64,000 nt of DNA from Neodontobutis hainanensis. Its lineage: Eukaryota; Chordata; Actinopteri; Gobiiformes; Odontobutidae. Positions within the stretch are counted from its first letter, which is position 1; every line of letters begins with the position of its first letter. The translations under genes and the position numbers were made by a program. The stretch is taken from assembly GCA_024349245.1 (NCBI GenBank), contig JALDNG010000048.1, forward strand, positions 3,894,501 to 3,958,500, read 5' to 3'. Positions 36,301 through 48,300 of the stretch are shown here, piece after piece. Under the pieces are notes generated by a model. The model did no database searches, had not been told where the DNA came from, and saw nothing but the letters and a program-made list of their open reading frames with translations.

Positions 36301-39300
36301 GAGAGCTGCAGATCTGACAGAGTAGGCTGAATAACGCCACAATACGACGCCTTTTCAACTTGGATATTCGCTGGACAGTTGGAGAGAAAACAGGTTCCAC
36401 ATCTGTCTCATCCCAGAGATATCAGAGGGCTGGGGCGGGGGTGTGGGGTGTGGAGGGGCGGTGCATGTGAGAGAGTGAGACTTGGAGAGTGTGGGAGAGA
36501 GGCGCTTGAGGCTACTGGGTACTTGAGCCGCTATAATGGTGTCTCGTATGAGAAAACATCTGTGAATTTCCTCAGTGATCTACAACAAAGTATAACTCAG
36601 AGCAGTCACTCAGCAGAGCTTTGAAGTTGCTGTCTGACAGAAAGCTGCCATTGTTCGCAGCCCCCAACACACAGAAACTCCAACTTTGGTCTCACTAATT
36701 TTCCCTGCAATGCGATACAACTCTCTTTTTTCTTCCTCTCTCTTCTGGGCCTACGAAACAGGGGAGCTCTGCATATTCAAAAGCAAGAGCAAAGCCTTGG
36801 CCATGTGCGGGTCGGCCCGGGGGTCACGTAGGGGCGGGACAGGTCATTTTACCTTCCCCGGCCCACCCTGGATGACTTAATCCAGCTCTGAGGAGGGAAA
36901 CTCTCCCCCCCTGATGATGTATATGCAGGGTTACAGACTGCAGTCCTCGCCGGGGAACAAAAAGATGTCATGTTATACTCACACTATAGCTCTTTGGACA
37001 GTATGTGTCCAGATATTTGGAAGTTCTGAAAGTTACAAAATGTGTTTTCTACAACATAATCTGAAATATGCAAAAAGAAGCTAATCAGAAAGGTGATACA
37101 TACATATGTTCTTAGGTTTATAGACAGTATGCTCTTAGATCTAAACTATGTTAGCATTCAGCTGGTTATAACCGCAGATTTCTGAGGTGCTCTATGGAGA
37201 ACACTTCAAGGCTGTGTGTGTGGAGGTTGTGCTCTGGTTGGCTCTATGGGAATGCCAAAATCAGTGTCTGTTTAAATATTCTTAAAGGTGGTTTGGGTGG
37301 GTAATAAAATAGAAGAACAAAATAAAATAAAACAAAATAAGTGTGCTCAAAGAAAAGCTTAAATTATTCTTGTTAATGTTACTAGCATAATATATAAAAT
37401 ATAATTTTGGGGTTCTTCGGTGGCTTGGCAATACTTGGCCATTCTGTGGAACATAACAGCAGAGCCTTTTATTTCAGAGTTTCTTTAAAACAAAAACTCA
37501 GAAAGTTAAAAATGTAGTGTTTTTAAGAAAGTGGTAATAAATTTTACCAAGTTTGTTTGTGTATAATAGTTATGTCTAAATCAAACAGAAGCCACATAAA
37601 CCTTTATGAAAATATTTATTTTTTTGCGTGCCTGGCTGAGCGAAGGCTGCAGCTCTTCTCACATGTTACCCGCCCAGCGCATGTTCAATGGCAGCTGGTC
37701 CCACCATCTGGGAAATCAGTGCCACGGCAAAATAGAACAGGTTACACCTTTGGCCATGCCAAGCGTGCTTGTGCCTAACTCCGTCCACAAACTGAGAGAG
37801 GCTAATCACAATTTCACGCTCTGATTTGTCAAATCCCATTCCAACACCGGAGGCACCAAGAAAACTTTTAAGTCAATAAATTTCATGGTGTACCGGATAA
37901 CACCTCCTCTATAAGGTTTCTTTTGTTCTATGTAAGCCTATCCTTTATTTGTGTTTACACCAGGAAGTGAATGGTAACAGGTTCCTGAAGATCAGCAGGA
38001 ACAAACTATTATCTCTTTGTGCATTTGATATTCATGCAAATGTAACAACAAAACAGCATTGAATAGCCTCTAACTGCAGGTGTGAGGACGCTGAAACAAA
38101 AGCCAGTGTAAACCTAATGGCATCCCTTGTCATTAACGGACCTTTGATGTATGTCCTCAACGCAGTCTTTTATCTCCTCTTCCTCAGTGCCTCTCACTCT
38201 CACAGCCTCCAACACTTTCTTTATTAATGCTGTCTTTAGGGAATGTCCTCTTGCTCAGGGCCCTCCATACATCTGACATCTGGTTCAGGCTCACGTGTGC
38301 TTTTTTTGGCCATCATTACCCAATGCTAAGTCTGAAGCTATTTTAGGCCACTGTGTTCTCCTGTTCTAATCATATTCACATAAACTTAGGGCAACACAAA
38401 GGAACACAAATTATGCCTCAGCAAGATCTCAATTATTTATATATGGAAAGATATGACATAGCACTGATACATACTGATATAGTGTGGTGGCATTCAAATA
38501 CATCTGTATAACAAAAGCAAGTAAACTGCATTAAAACAGTATTTGAAAAGTCTGTGCATAAAATGCAGGTATTCAAACTCTGCCTTTGAACTCACGGATA
38601 TAGAAACAGGACAATGTTGGTCTAATCGTGTTCTCTCTTTGAAGTGAGACATAACTATTAGGTGAAAAGGTAAGTATGCCTCTTTAGAAAATAAAAGCTT
38701 TTCATCATTTGTTAAGGCTGCAGCTCGAGCGTTTTCATAAAGGTGCTTTAAAACTTTGGCTAACTGTGTTTGGGGCTGCCAAGGATGAAGCTCTAATGAA
38801 AGTGTGGCATATGAAGCAAATGGCAAGAATAACAGCAGCAGTAATGCTAGCCACATTAAAGGAGTTCTCACTTGCATGCCAGATGTTGTCAAGTTTAATG
38901 AGGGAAAACAAGACCAAGCTAGATTTATGAAGACGTATTAAAAATGACAGAAGAAAACAGCTGTTAGACCTCAAAATCTGAATCCTGTCAGTCCCTCAGG
39001 GTCCTCTATGGACCATTCAATATTCAGTGTCAGTTCATTAGGTCAAAACATCCGAGTGATGATAGTATTTCATAATATTTGCCTTTTGTGATGCATAATC
39101 AGCCAACCAAGCCAATTACGTAGACACCTCTGCACACCTCCTCTCGTCTGCTAAAGCAGGCAATCAGCCAGGGAGTTAATTTGGCAGGAAAAAAAAGGGA
39201 AGAAACACCCACTCTGGCACCATTTGTCACCACAGTCCAACCTTGTTATTCAAACGAGAGCCTATTTGAAATTCCTCTCTGTGGTAAAACAGGGCCAAAA

Positions 39301-39890
39301 TAATCAAGGGAGCATGATCACACTTAATTGATTCAGTGTACTTTTAAGATGCACTACAGGGTGCTGGGGTGACCTATTTCAGACTGTCTTCAGAGGAACC
39401 AACTATCCCAGCAAGGGAGTAATGCACAACCAGGATTTTAATTACGGCAGGATCTGTGGCTACGACCCGAGGTGAAATGCTTCTGAACTAACTGTGACAC
39501 CACATTATAACACTGCCACTGGTCTCCTCTTTGAATCTATTTCTGAGAAACATGACCAAAATAGTCAAGACAAAGACTTCATCCTCTCAGTGTATTTGTT
39601 CGATTTCTCCCTTTAAACTAAATCATGATTAAAAGAAAACTACACTCCAACAACTCCTTGACATTAAACTCATCATATCTACATGTGTCTAGTGTTGTGG
39701 CAGATTGGTCTTGGTACCTAATTTTTTAATGATCAAAGTCTCAGCTTGGAATTGAAACAGGTTTTTATTTTAGTCTTGAGAAATAAATTGTATTTGAAAC
39801 AAACTAAAACATAGCAAGTCGTAGACAGGATGTAAGTATAATATACCGGTGCAATAAAGAGTAAGATAATATTTCTTCTTCTGTCTAAAC

Positions 39891-40440
39891 CAGGGGTGTC
39901 AAACTCATTTTAGTTTAGGGGCCACATACAGCTCCATTTGATCTGAAGTGGGCCAAATCAGTGAACATTTTACCCTTTGTTTTAGCCAAAGAAGTACAAT
40001 TACATTATATCACTGCTAATTGCAACCAAAATGTTTTCATAAAGTCACCCTCGCAATATTGCTTTGATGCTAATGCTTTTTCTAGCTATGAAGTAGCTAA
40101 CTCTCACTGCTGCCTCACTGACCTCTCAGCTACAGGTAAAAAAGAGTAACAATAATAAATAGAAAGTGGTCCATTTTTCTTGGAAATCTCTACACTGTGG
40201 GCCTCCTTTTCTCCTTTTTGACAAAGACATTTTGGTTAATGATGCCCACAGAGGGTAACTTTGACAGCTAAATAATTTATTCATTTTTGTCATTTTGCTG
40301 TTCAGTTCTGGGCCGGGGGACAAATTAGGAATAGCAGTTACTTTTATAAAAAAAATTGTCTTCTTTGTAATTTATTACTTTCCAAATTCATTCAGAGGGC
40401 CAGATTGGACCCTCTGGTGGGCCGGTGTTTGACACCTGTG
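39891..40440. mobile_element. hAT-like non-autonomous transposon with intact target duplication
   Basis: The 550-base element begins CAGGGGTGTCAAACTC and ends GTGTTTGACACCTGTG, its near-perfect inverted repeat. It is flanked on both sides by the identical 8-base direct repeat GTCTAAAC (39883-39890 and 40441-40448), the target-site length typical of hAT elements. The internal sequence has no transposase domain, so it would have needed a transposase supplied in trans. Confidence 0.9.
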
Positions 40441-40962
40441 GTCTAAACTTTAAATTTACAGAGCTGCACATTTTAAGGAATCACTATTTAATGCCAAAAA
40501 TTTTAATTTATGAAGTAAGAGTCATAAGATGCCAACTTGAACTCAAATCGGAAACAGATGTTGGTCATAAACATTGTTTGTGTTTATTTTTAAAAAGTCC
40601 AACAGTTAACAATATTTCTTTACAAGAACATTTACGTTGGGTTTTTTCCTGTGAGTGAGAACTCGTCTAAGAACTGCAGTCTTTAGCTCCATGTTTTAGT
40701 AACTGTACCACACTGTTGTTACCAAAGGTGAGGTTATGGTATGGTTTTTACAAGAGAAACAGCTCCAAAAGCATGCCGTCCTGACCTGACACATATTCCA
40801 GTGAAAAGATGCCTTTGGTCTTGGTCCTGTTAAGTGTGTGGTCTTAGCATTAATTTACTTTACTTCTTTAGAACAGCATACAATGTACATTTAGCCAATG
40901 CAGAGATGCTTGTACCAGATTTTAGCTCAACAGCTAATTTCCATCTGTAGTCCTATATTTTA

Positions 40963-41079
40963 CATGCTTTTTGGTGGTAGTGGAAACCTACAGACACAGA
41001 ATAAACATGCAAACCCCACATAGAAATCCCCCGCCCTGGATGAGAATTGAACCCAGGACCTTCTTGCTGTGAGGCACCA
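40963..41079. repeat. Fragment of a common fish interspersed repeat
   Basis: Contains AAACATGCAAACCCCACATA and the word order GAATTGAACCCAGGACCTTC, TTGCTGTGAGGCA. I recognise this as the far end of the repeat seen at 5703-5880. It is truncated and non-coding. Confidence 0.5.
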
Positions 41080-41452
41080 TAACTACAACATTGTACAAAA
41101 CCTCTTTTCACAGCCTTGAAAAAGATGGTTCTATGACCTGTCAGTCATCTAGACCTGCTTTCTTGTGGCATGTGCTACAGAGATAACTATGGAAAGTCTG
41201 AGTAATACGTTTTTGTGCCTCAACCTCAGGCAGACCCACGGATCACTTTGGCCCCCTTAAAACTCACGAGGAGACCCGTGAACCTGAACTTGACTGAAGC
41301 CAGTCTGCTATCGAGGCAGTAATGTTATCCTGCTGAGTGGAAGGAGGATGAGATCTCAGTCATACCACCCTACTCTTCCTATTAAGATCAAAATCTCCTC
41401 TTAGGCCCTCGGGTGTCAACAAAGGGAGATGCAGTAAATGATATGCAAATTG

Positions 41453-41475
41453 CAAAAAAAAAAAAAAAAAAAAAA
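41453..41475. repeat. Poly(A) run
   Basis: About 20 consecutive A bases followed by GAAAC. It may be the tail of an old retrotransposed fragment, but no source sequence is recognisable upstream. Confidence 0.8.
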
Positions 41476-41821
41476 GAAACTCTACAAATCAACTCGCCAG
41501 CCCCGAATTTCCGACACTTCACATCTTAAAAGAAAATTCCTGTATTTAGGGTGTGATTCAAAGTGAGGTCTAGCTCTGCTCTGTGGCTCTGATATCAGCG
41601 CTCCGACAGCACAAAGCCCCTCAAACTACAGGCAGCCTCTGTGGGAGAACTCGTACCATTCAGAAGGATTTGTCTCAAGATCCGGTGAGACAATAGACAT
41701 AATGCTTAAAAATAGGTAGATGTTTCCAAATTAGGTTACCATGCGCTGTTTAGTGGTGCACTGCCTCCAAGATGAGCCGCTCTTTGGCAGGTCCTTACAC
41801 TGTCGGCTGTGTATTCTGTGT

Positions 41822-42334
41822 TTTATTGTGACTTGGGAATTGTGTTTTTTTTCATTTACCTTCCCTGCTTCATAATAAATCTTTAGCTGAGTTAAACCTG
41901 TACTGTGTCAGGTGGGGCGGTAACCTGCCTTTATACTTCAACCCAGTCTCTAGGAATTAACAATATGAATATCTCCATTTCAAAATGTGTGCTATACTGT
42001 TTTTCTTTAATACAAAGCCTACATATCTAAAGTTTGAGGTTTATATTTCAAAATGTGTTTCTGCAGTCTTGAGTCAACTGTGCTAACCAGATGAACGTCT
42101 CCTGGATAAACAGAAAATGGCAGGCTGCTTATGAAACACAGTGATGATAGTGGAGGTTTTTGTAAACACATCAGATTAACAGCTGAGCGCGCTTGCTGCA
42201 CAGGTCGCTTACGCTGCAGCGCTCCAACGTGCTCCATATTCGAGAGCACTTCCAGCAGCGAGGATGTTCTTTGGAGTGTCTGTCTGCTTGTCTGGGCTCT
42301 GTCTTACCGGCTGACATGCTTGTCGAGAGGCCCG
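41822..42334 (-). other. myo3b: myo3b 3' UTR and poly(A) signal
   Basis: The stretch after the myo3b stop codon runs to an AATAAA on the - strand (TTTATT at 41822-41827). That gives a 3' UTR of about 0.5 kb. No coding signal was seen in it. Confidence 0.45.
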
Positions 42335-45300
42335 CTAGAAGGAGTGGGAGGGGGGCGCACTCTCGTACTCTTCCTCGGGGATAGACTCCACAGTTGACAG
42401 TAATTTGTAGTACTCATCTTCTCCGTCCAGCACTTTGATTTGTCTGTGATGTGTCAAAGGGCAAAGTGGGGAGAGGTTAGAGTGGGACACAAGGTCAGAG
42501 TGTTGAAATGAAAAACAATATTTGAACAGACCGCTAAGTAAAGCAAGTAAATGTACTCATCAGGATGTCATTTATGTTACAGGTTATGACTGTGCAGTAA
42601 AAACACATTGGAAACACAAAGGTGGTTTGAATTATGTAAGTTGTATCATCAACACAATATTAAACAATGATATTGCATATGTTCCTAAAATTGTGCAACT
42701 CTGATACATGCACACTCAGATTGTGAACAATTAAAATTAGCACGCTGACACAGCCCTAATACGTAGCCCCCTCTCTAATGACGCAAAGCAGCTGCTCATA
42801 AAAAAAGCGTGTTATTTTGGGATTGCCATTTACATTATAAGAAAACAACTCCATTTCTGGATTCAATTCCACAAAGGGCCTGCTCTGTTTAGAGTTGGTG
42901 GAAGTAGGAAAGCAGTTATTTACCCAAGTTTTCTCGGCTTCCTCTTACTCCCCTGGTAATCCAGAGTTCTCTGAGGAAAGGGCCAAGAGCACAGTCAAAA
43001 GATGAGCAGAGAGTCATTAATTTTTAATTCAAAGTGATTTTGTGTTGAATGCGAGCAGATGCTGATAATATCAGAAGTCACAGCATAATTTTTTCTGATC
43101 AAAGGGCTCAAGTGAGTCTGATGAAGCATGCATCTTGCTCAGCTTTGATAAACCACATCAATTATTCACCGTGAAGGCAGACATCCTGACATGAAAGCAA
43201 CAGATAAAGAGCATAAGCACATGTTCAAGACAAGAGGCAGAGGAGCGTGGGGGTGGGGCTCCAGGGTCTGGCACAGGTAGGCTTAATTGTATTATCATCT
43301 GGAACCAAAGTCAGACAAAGGCCTTTATCGCCACTTTGAACTCACATTTAGCTGGTTGTAGTACAGGCTGTCCTCAGGGCTGTTGAGCAGCTTGGGCTGC
43401 TGGCCCCTGCGGCGGGTAGTTCTCTGCTGTGGCTTCATCACTGGACCTGCAACAGAGAAAAACAGGGCACTCATCCAAGCACAACAACAACACGCAGCGG
43501 CACGACGCTGGTGGTGATGACAGTAACAGCAAAAACATTAGCTTTCCACTTCTTAAACCTGCACAGTGTGACAAAGTGGCTGAAACTTTTAATTTACTTA
43601 AGTGAGATTATGTAATGTCATCGATGAGCTGACTCAATAACAGTTTAACATTACATAAATCTGCACAAATACACCACATCTAATTAAATCGACTCTGGTA
43701 GGTTAAATCTGTTTAAACATTTATAATGGAAGCAAACCTAGTTGACATTGTGTGCAGATGCACCTGTGATTCATCTTATGATACAAAACTATTTTTATTT
43801 TCTCAGGTAACAAATATAGAAGCCAAGGGCCTCAGGAAACACCAATAAAATAAAGAAAATAAAATAACTTATACGGATAGCTGTGGAACAATATAGAGAA
43901 ACATGTACGCGATTAAGACAAAAACTGCCACAGCAAGGCTCTGTGCTGTAGAGTAATAATGCTGTCTGCATTCTCAGTCTCATAAAAGCCCTGTTATACA
44001 CAGGTGAGAATAAAGGATACAAACTAAAGAATAAATAACCAAATTCCAAGCCAGACAGGCGGGCCACCTGCTTTTGATAAACTTGTAATCCAAACACATG
44101 AATGGTTTGACGTCGGGTATGGCCAGATCAATATCTTTGTGCATGGCATTATCCTGTTGATGAGAGGAACAAACCTCTTGTGGATCTTTAAATTGTTGGT
44201 TAGGTAAAGTGTCGGTGAGCTTGCATGTTTCTCTATAATATATATATATATTTTATATTAATCTTTATTTATCCAGTGAAGTCCCACTGACTATTGTACA
44301 GGGGAAACCAGAGCAGACACGGGGAGGACGTGTAAACTCCACCCACATAGAAAGAGTTGCTGTGAGGCAGGAGTGCTAACCACCATGCAGGTAGTTAAAC
44401 GTGCTTGTCTTTAAAAGAGGTTCCCTGATTTCAGCACTTAGCTTCTCAGTTTACAAATTGGTTTGCTGCTCCAATAGGGCCGTAATGGCATTGAGCGTTA
44501 GGCTAGCATATTTTTTCTCTGCAGTTTTATTACTCCTGGACGGTACGCTAAGTTGGCTCAGTAGGAGAGAGAACCATACTAAACAGAAAACCAACACGTG
44601 AACGAAGAATGTTGGAAAAAGAGCTTAAATGTCGTAGCTCTCGACTCATGCTTAGCCATAAACAGAAGTCCAAACATGTTTGTTTTAATTGAAAACGTTT
44701 CTAGACAATTGAACTCCAAGTTTAATATTGTATTACCCCAAAACAGATATAATATGTTACGGGAGAATATACTTTTTATAGGAAACGTGGCCTTTACATA
44801 AGTCTTGCCTTTGTTAACTAAACCGCATTTTCAACTTTTAGACCACCAACAGTCTCCATTTTTTTCTCTTTTGTGAACAATTATTTGTATTGGTAATATG
44901 GTAATATGCCCTGAATAAATAATTTCACAGCCCTGATGAGGAACATGAGATAAAGTTAAATGACAGCCTATTAAAACAAGACAACACTGAAAGCTTTGTA
45001 CATGTCTATGATGGCACATCCAGTGTTTCAAAATTTATAGGTTACAAAAGTGTGTTTTAAATCTGAGACAACTTTACAAGAAACATCTATATTTAATGTC
45101 AGATAGCGTTTCATCTTCCTTGCCGATGTCTCGGGTGAGACAGGACATTTCTTCATCATCTCTTGCTACCTCGGTTTCTCTACCCTGACTAAAGCAGCAT
45201 TTGCTTTTTCCATCTTAACACTACTTTGTACTCACTTTGAACAGACCTCATCACATCTCAATCCTATACATCAAAGACCCGGCGCGCCATCTCTTCCCTC

Positions 45301-48300
45301 AGATTTCTTGATGTTATTCAAACCAGCTCAGGTTTACTAAAGTCACACTGTGTAAATGCCCAGAAAGTTCTTGTCAGGCCTGGCACATTAGCCAGCTCTG
45401 ACCGTGAATCTTATCAGTTTATTCCTCAGAGGGGCAAACTGTCCACTGTGATTCTATTTAACCTGCCAGAATTTGAGGATATTTGACAGCTCTCATACAG
45501 TTTGAATAACAGCTGTGTATGTTTTACTAAACATGCTTAGGTTGTCCAGATCATAAGCTCTCAGTATTATCCAACCATCAGAAAGAAATGTACTAAAGGT
45601 ATCCAAAATAAATTATTACAAATGCATCTGGGGTTGAGCTAAAATGTCTATAAATAGGACAGTGCTCTGCTAATGATTCCAAAATAGTGTTGATAAGCAA
45701 ATGTTGTATTCCCCTGGAATTGCATCAAAGTATTCAATCACACATAATGAATCCTGACGACCCTGAATAATGTTTCCAAGTAAAATAGTTGCTCAGCAGA
45801 CTGTGGCTATGGGGTTAAGGAAAGAATAATATGCTATTTTGCAGTGAAATTAATTGGTATCTGTGCTGTGGAGCATCTAAAACAGTTTACTGTCCCTTTT
45901 TCATTCTATGAAATGCACAAAACCACGTAAATGAGTTTGAAACATGTAGCACACGAGGTCAGGTTTGTTAATGAAATTATTTTATCTGTTTGATCAAACT
46001 ATATGTGTAACTTCCCTGCATTCCTGTTTTGGTAAACAGATAAATAAATCAATGTTAAACTACTAAAACTGACAGCAGTCACAAACTTCGCTAATCTCCA
46101 CCCTTCTAACAGCAAATATAATAGACATTAAATTGTGGTGTGTTGGGACCAAAACAGCTTAATGTTTTCGTATTTCCTAGCGGAGTAGCTAAAACCGATC
46201 TGTTGGTGGGATCTGAAACATGACACGTGGGAGTTGAACATCAGTGTGTATCTGTTGTGACCTGCAGCGATTACAGCACGTAGCAGATCAGAGGATGGGT
46301 CAGACTTCCCATCTCTGTTCTCCTGTTTGGGAAATCACTGCCATTTGATCCAGGCCAGCCCCAGAGGAATGCTGCTGCGGCAGATATATTACACGCAGGG
46401 GAGGCTGCCAACTGGCTCCTGGCATCAGAGCCCTGCTTGGACCTGGGCAAGCTGAGCAGGGGAAAGGGTCAGACTGTGGCTAAATGATCGCGGGTAACGT
46501 GTGCTGTTTGGGGTGGAGAGGAATAATGTTGGACTGGAAGTATAGAACCACTGCACTACATATTATATTGATTTCTCCCTATCAAAAGAAAACCAAGCAG
46601 GGTTTGCTTTACTTTGCGAGACTTTAATAATGTGTATGCTTGCTTCTTCAGATAAAAAGGGACAGAATTCTTTTTGAGATAGGTACTTCTTTCATTTTCA
46701 AAGAGCGGCAGATGACTCGTATTACATCTCTAAATACCACTTTGAAATCCCTTGAAATCAGTACAGAGCTCAGAAAAAAACATAAAAGAGCCGCTAAAAG
46801 GGATTTTTAGTGGAATAAATTAAAGATGTATCGATTTGTTTCCAGAAATCACGTGGCTTCAATCACCTGACTTTCTCCCAGACCACAGCAAACCACTCGG
46901 GCTTTGTTTATTCAGATGGAGAGAGCACAGGCAGCAAAAGGCATGAATTATAAGGAAAAATCATCAGCAGCGGCCCTTTGATGTCTAAATGAGGCATGTG
47001 CAACCCAAACCCCTCTCTTTACCTCATAACCACCCCATCTCCACCACACACAAACTCACATATTATTCTTTAGTCGCAAACAAAGGCTCTGGAGAGGCCG
47101 ATCAAGTCCACCAGAATTCACAGAACTTCCCTGGACTGAGATTTATAACCACTTTTGTACATCAGTCTTAAAAAGTCATTCATGTGCTTTCGATTATGAG
47201 ACCCAGTGGCCAGGACTTAGATATAATACGGTAAAGAGAAGGCCCTGCATCTGTTTTCACTAATGCAAGAAGCGGATGTTGTTAGTTACAAGTGATTTTT
47301 CACACTGAAATCAATCATTTCCGCTGACAGACGATTTGGATGTTTGACTCCAAAAATGTTTGGGAAAAGAAACATCTCAGAAGTCAGTAGAAGTCAATCA
47401 TTTGTCACAGATGGAGCATGTGCAAAGTGTGACCCCACCGCAGGAGGAAAAGAGTGAGAAGAATGAGTGGCAGAGAAACCTAAACTAAAGTAGAAGGGTG
47501 TGTGGTTAGGTTTAAAATACAAAATTATTAATATATAGTGAAATTACTAAAACGCCACAAAATGAACCTAAATGTAAGGCTATAATGTGTATATATATTA
47601 CTACAGCTTGAATGTTTACATATCACAAAATGACATCTCTGAAGAAGAGGACATAGATAAATATGCATCAAACATTCAGTTTGAAACTTTGTTGCAGAAG
47701 ATCAAATGACTCAATCTATGAGTGAAATTACAGAGAAGTTGAGAGTATTATTTTGCACCTTGATTTTACGTCTGAGGAGATTATTTTGAGGGAACTGTGA
47801 TGATGAGTAGTTTGGAAGTACATCCTGTTAACTACTCCTACTGACATTAAGAGGATTACGTAGGTAGCGTCAGACAGAGGCAACTCCTTCCGTTGAGTTG
47901 AGTCTTTCCTATCCCTTCTAAATCTCTGCTGCCGCTACGTTGAGTCTGTAATTTGCCTAAAACTGAAGGCATCCGGTTGGGGTGCTCCGATACGCAAAGA
48001 CAGACAGATGAATCGCGTGGTGGAGAGGCAGTGAGAGGGAGGGAGAGTATTTGTCTAGTGAACATGGAGAGGGTGGATCGTTTGTCTGGCAGATGCGTGT
48101 TGATGTGCTGATGCTGCAGCTGCACCTGGTGGCTCCAAACTTAAAGGGTCGACGTGTGTGCAGATGTGTAAGAGCAGAGGGGGAAGTGGGAGAGAAAAGT
48201 GAAAAGTACTGGTGGCTGCGGCTTTGACCTCACAGCAGTTTAAAGTCCATATTTACTCTAACTTGTTCCAGCTGGAGTTATGAAGCACAGGCAGGGCCCG

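Larger units (their letters stand above)
33400..41821. other. Intergenic region between sp5 and myo3b
   Basis: AT-rich and without a supported gene. It contains a GC-rich island at about 36400-36960, the hAT-like element at 39891-40440, a repeat fragment at 40963-41079 and an A run at 41453-41475. A 132-codon open frame on - at 38494-38892 starts with a hydrophobic, leader-like stretch but has no recognisable domain, so I treat it as chance. Confidence 0.5.

Noticed and set aside
38494..38892. 132-codon open frame on - starting with a hydrophobic leader-like stretch (MWLALLLLLFLPFASYA)
   Set aside because: It has no recognisable domain and no splice or promoter context, and it lies in AT-rich intergenic DNA. 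One frame of this length is expected by chance in 64 kb.
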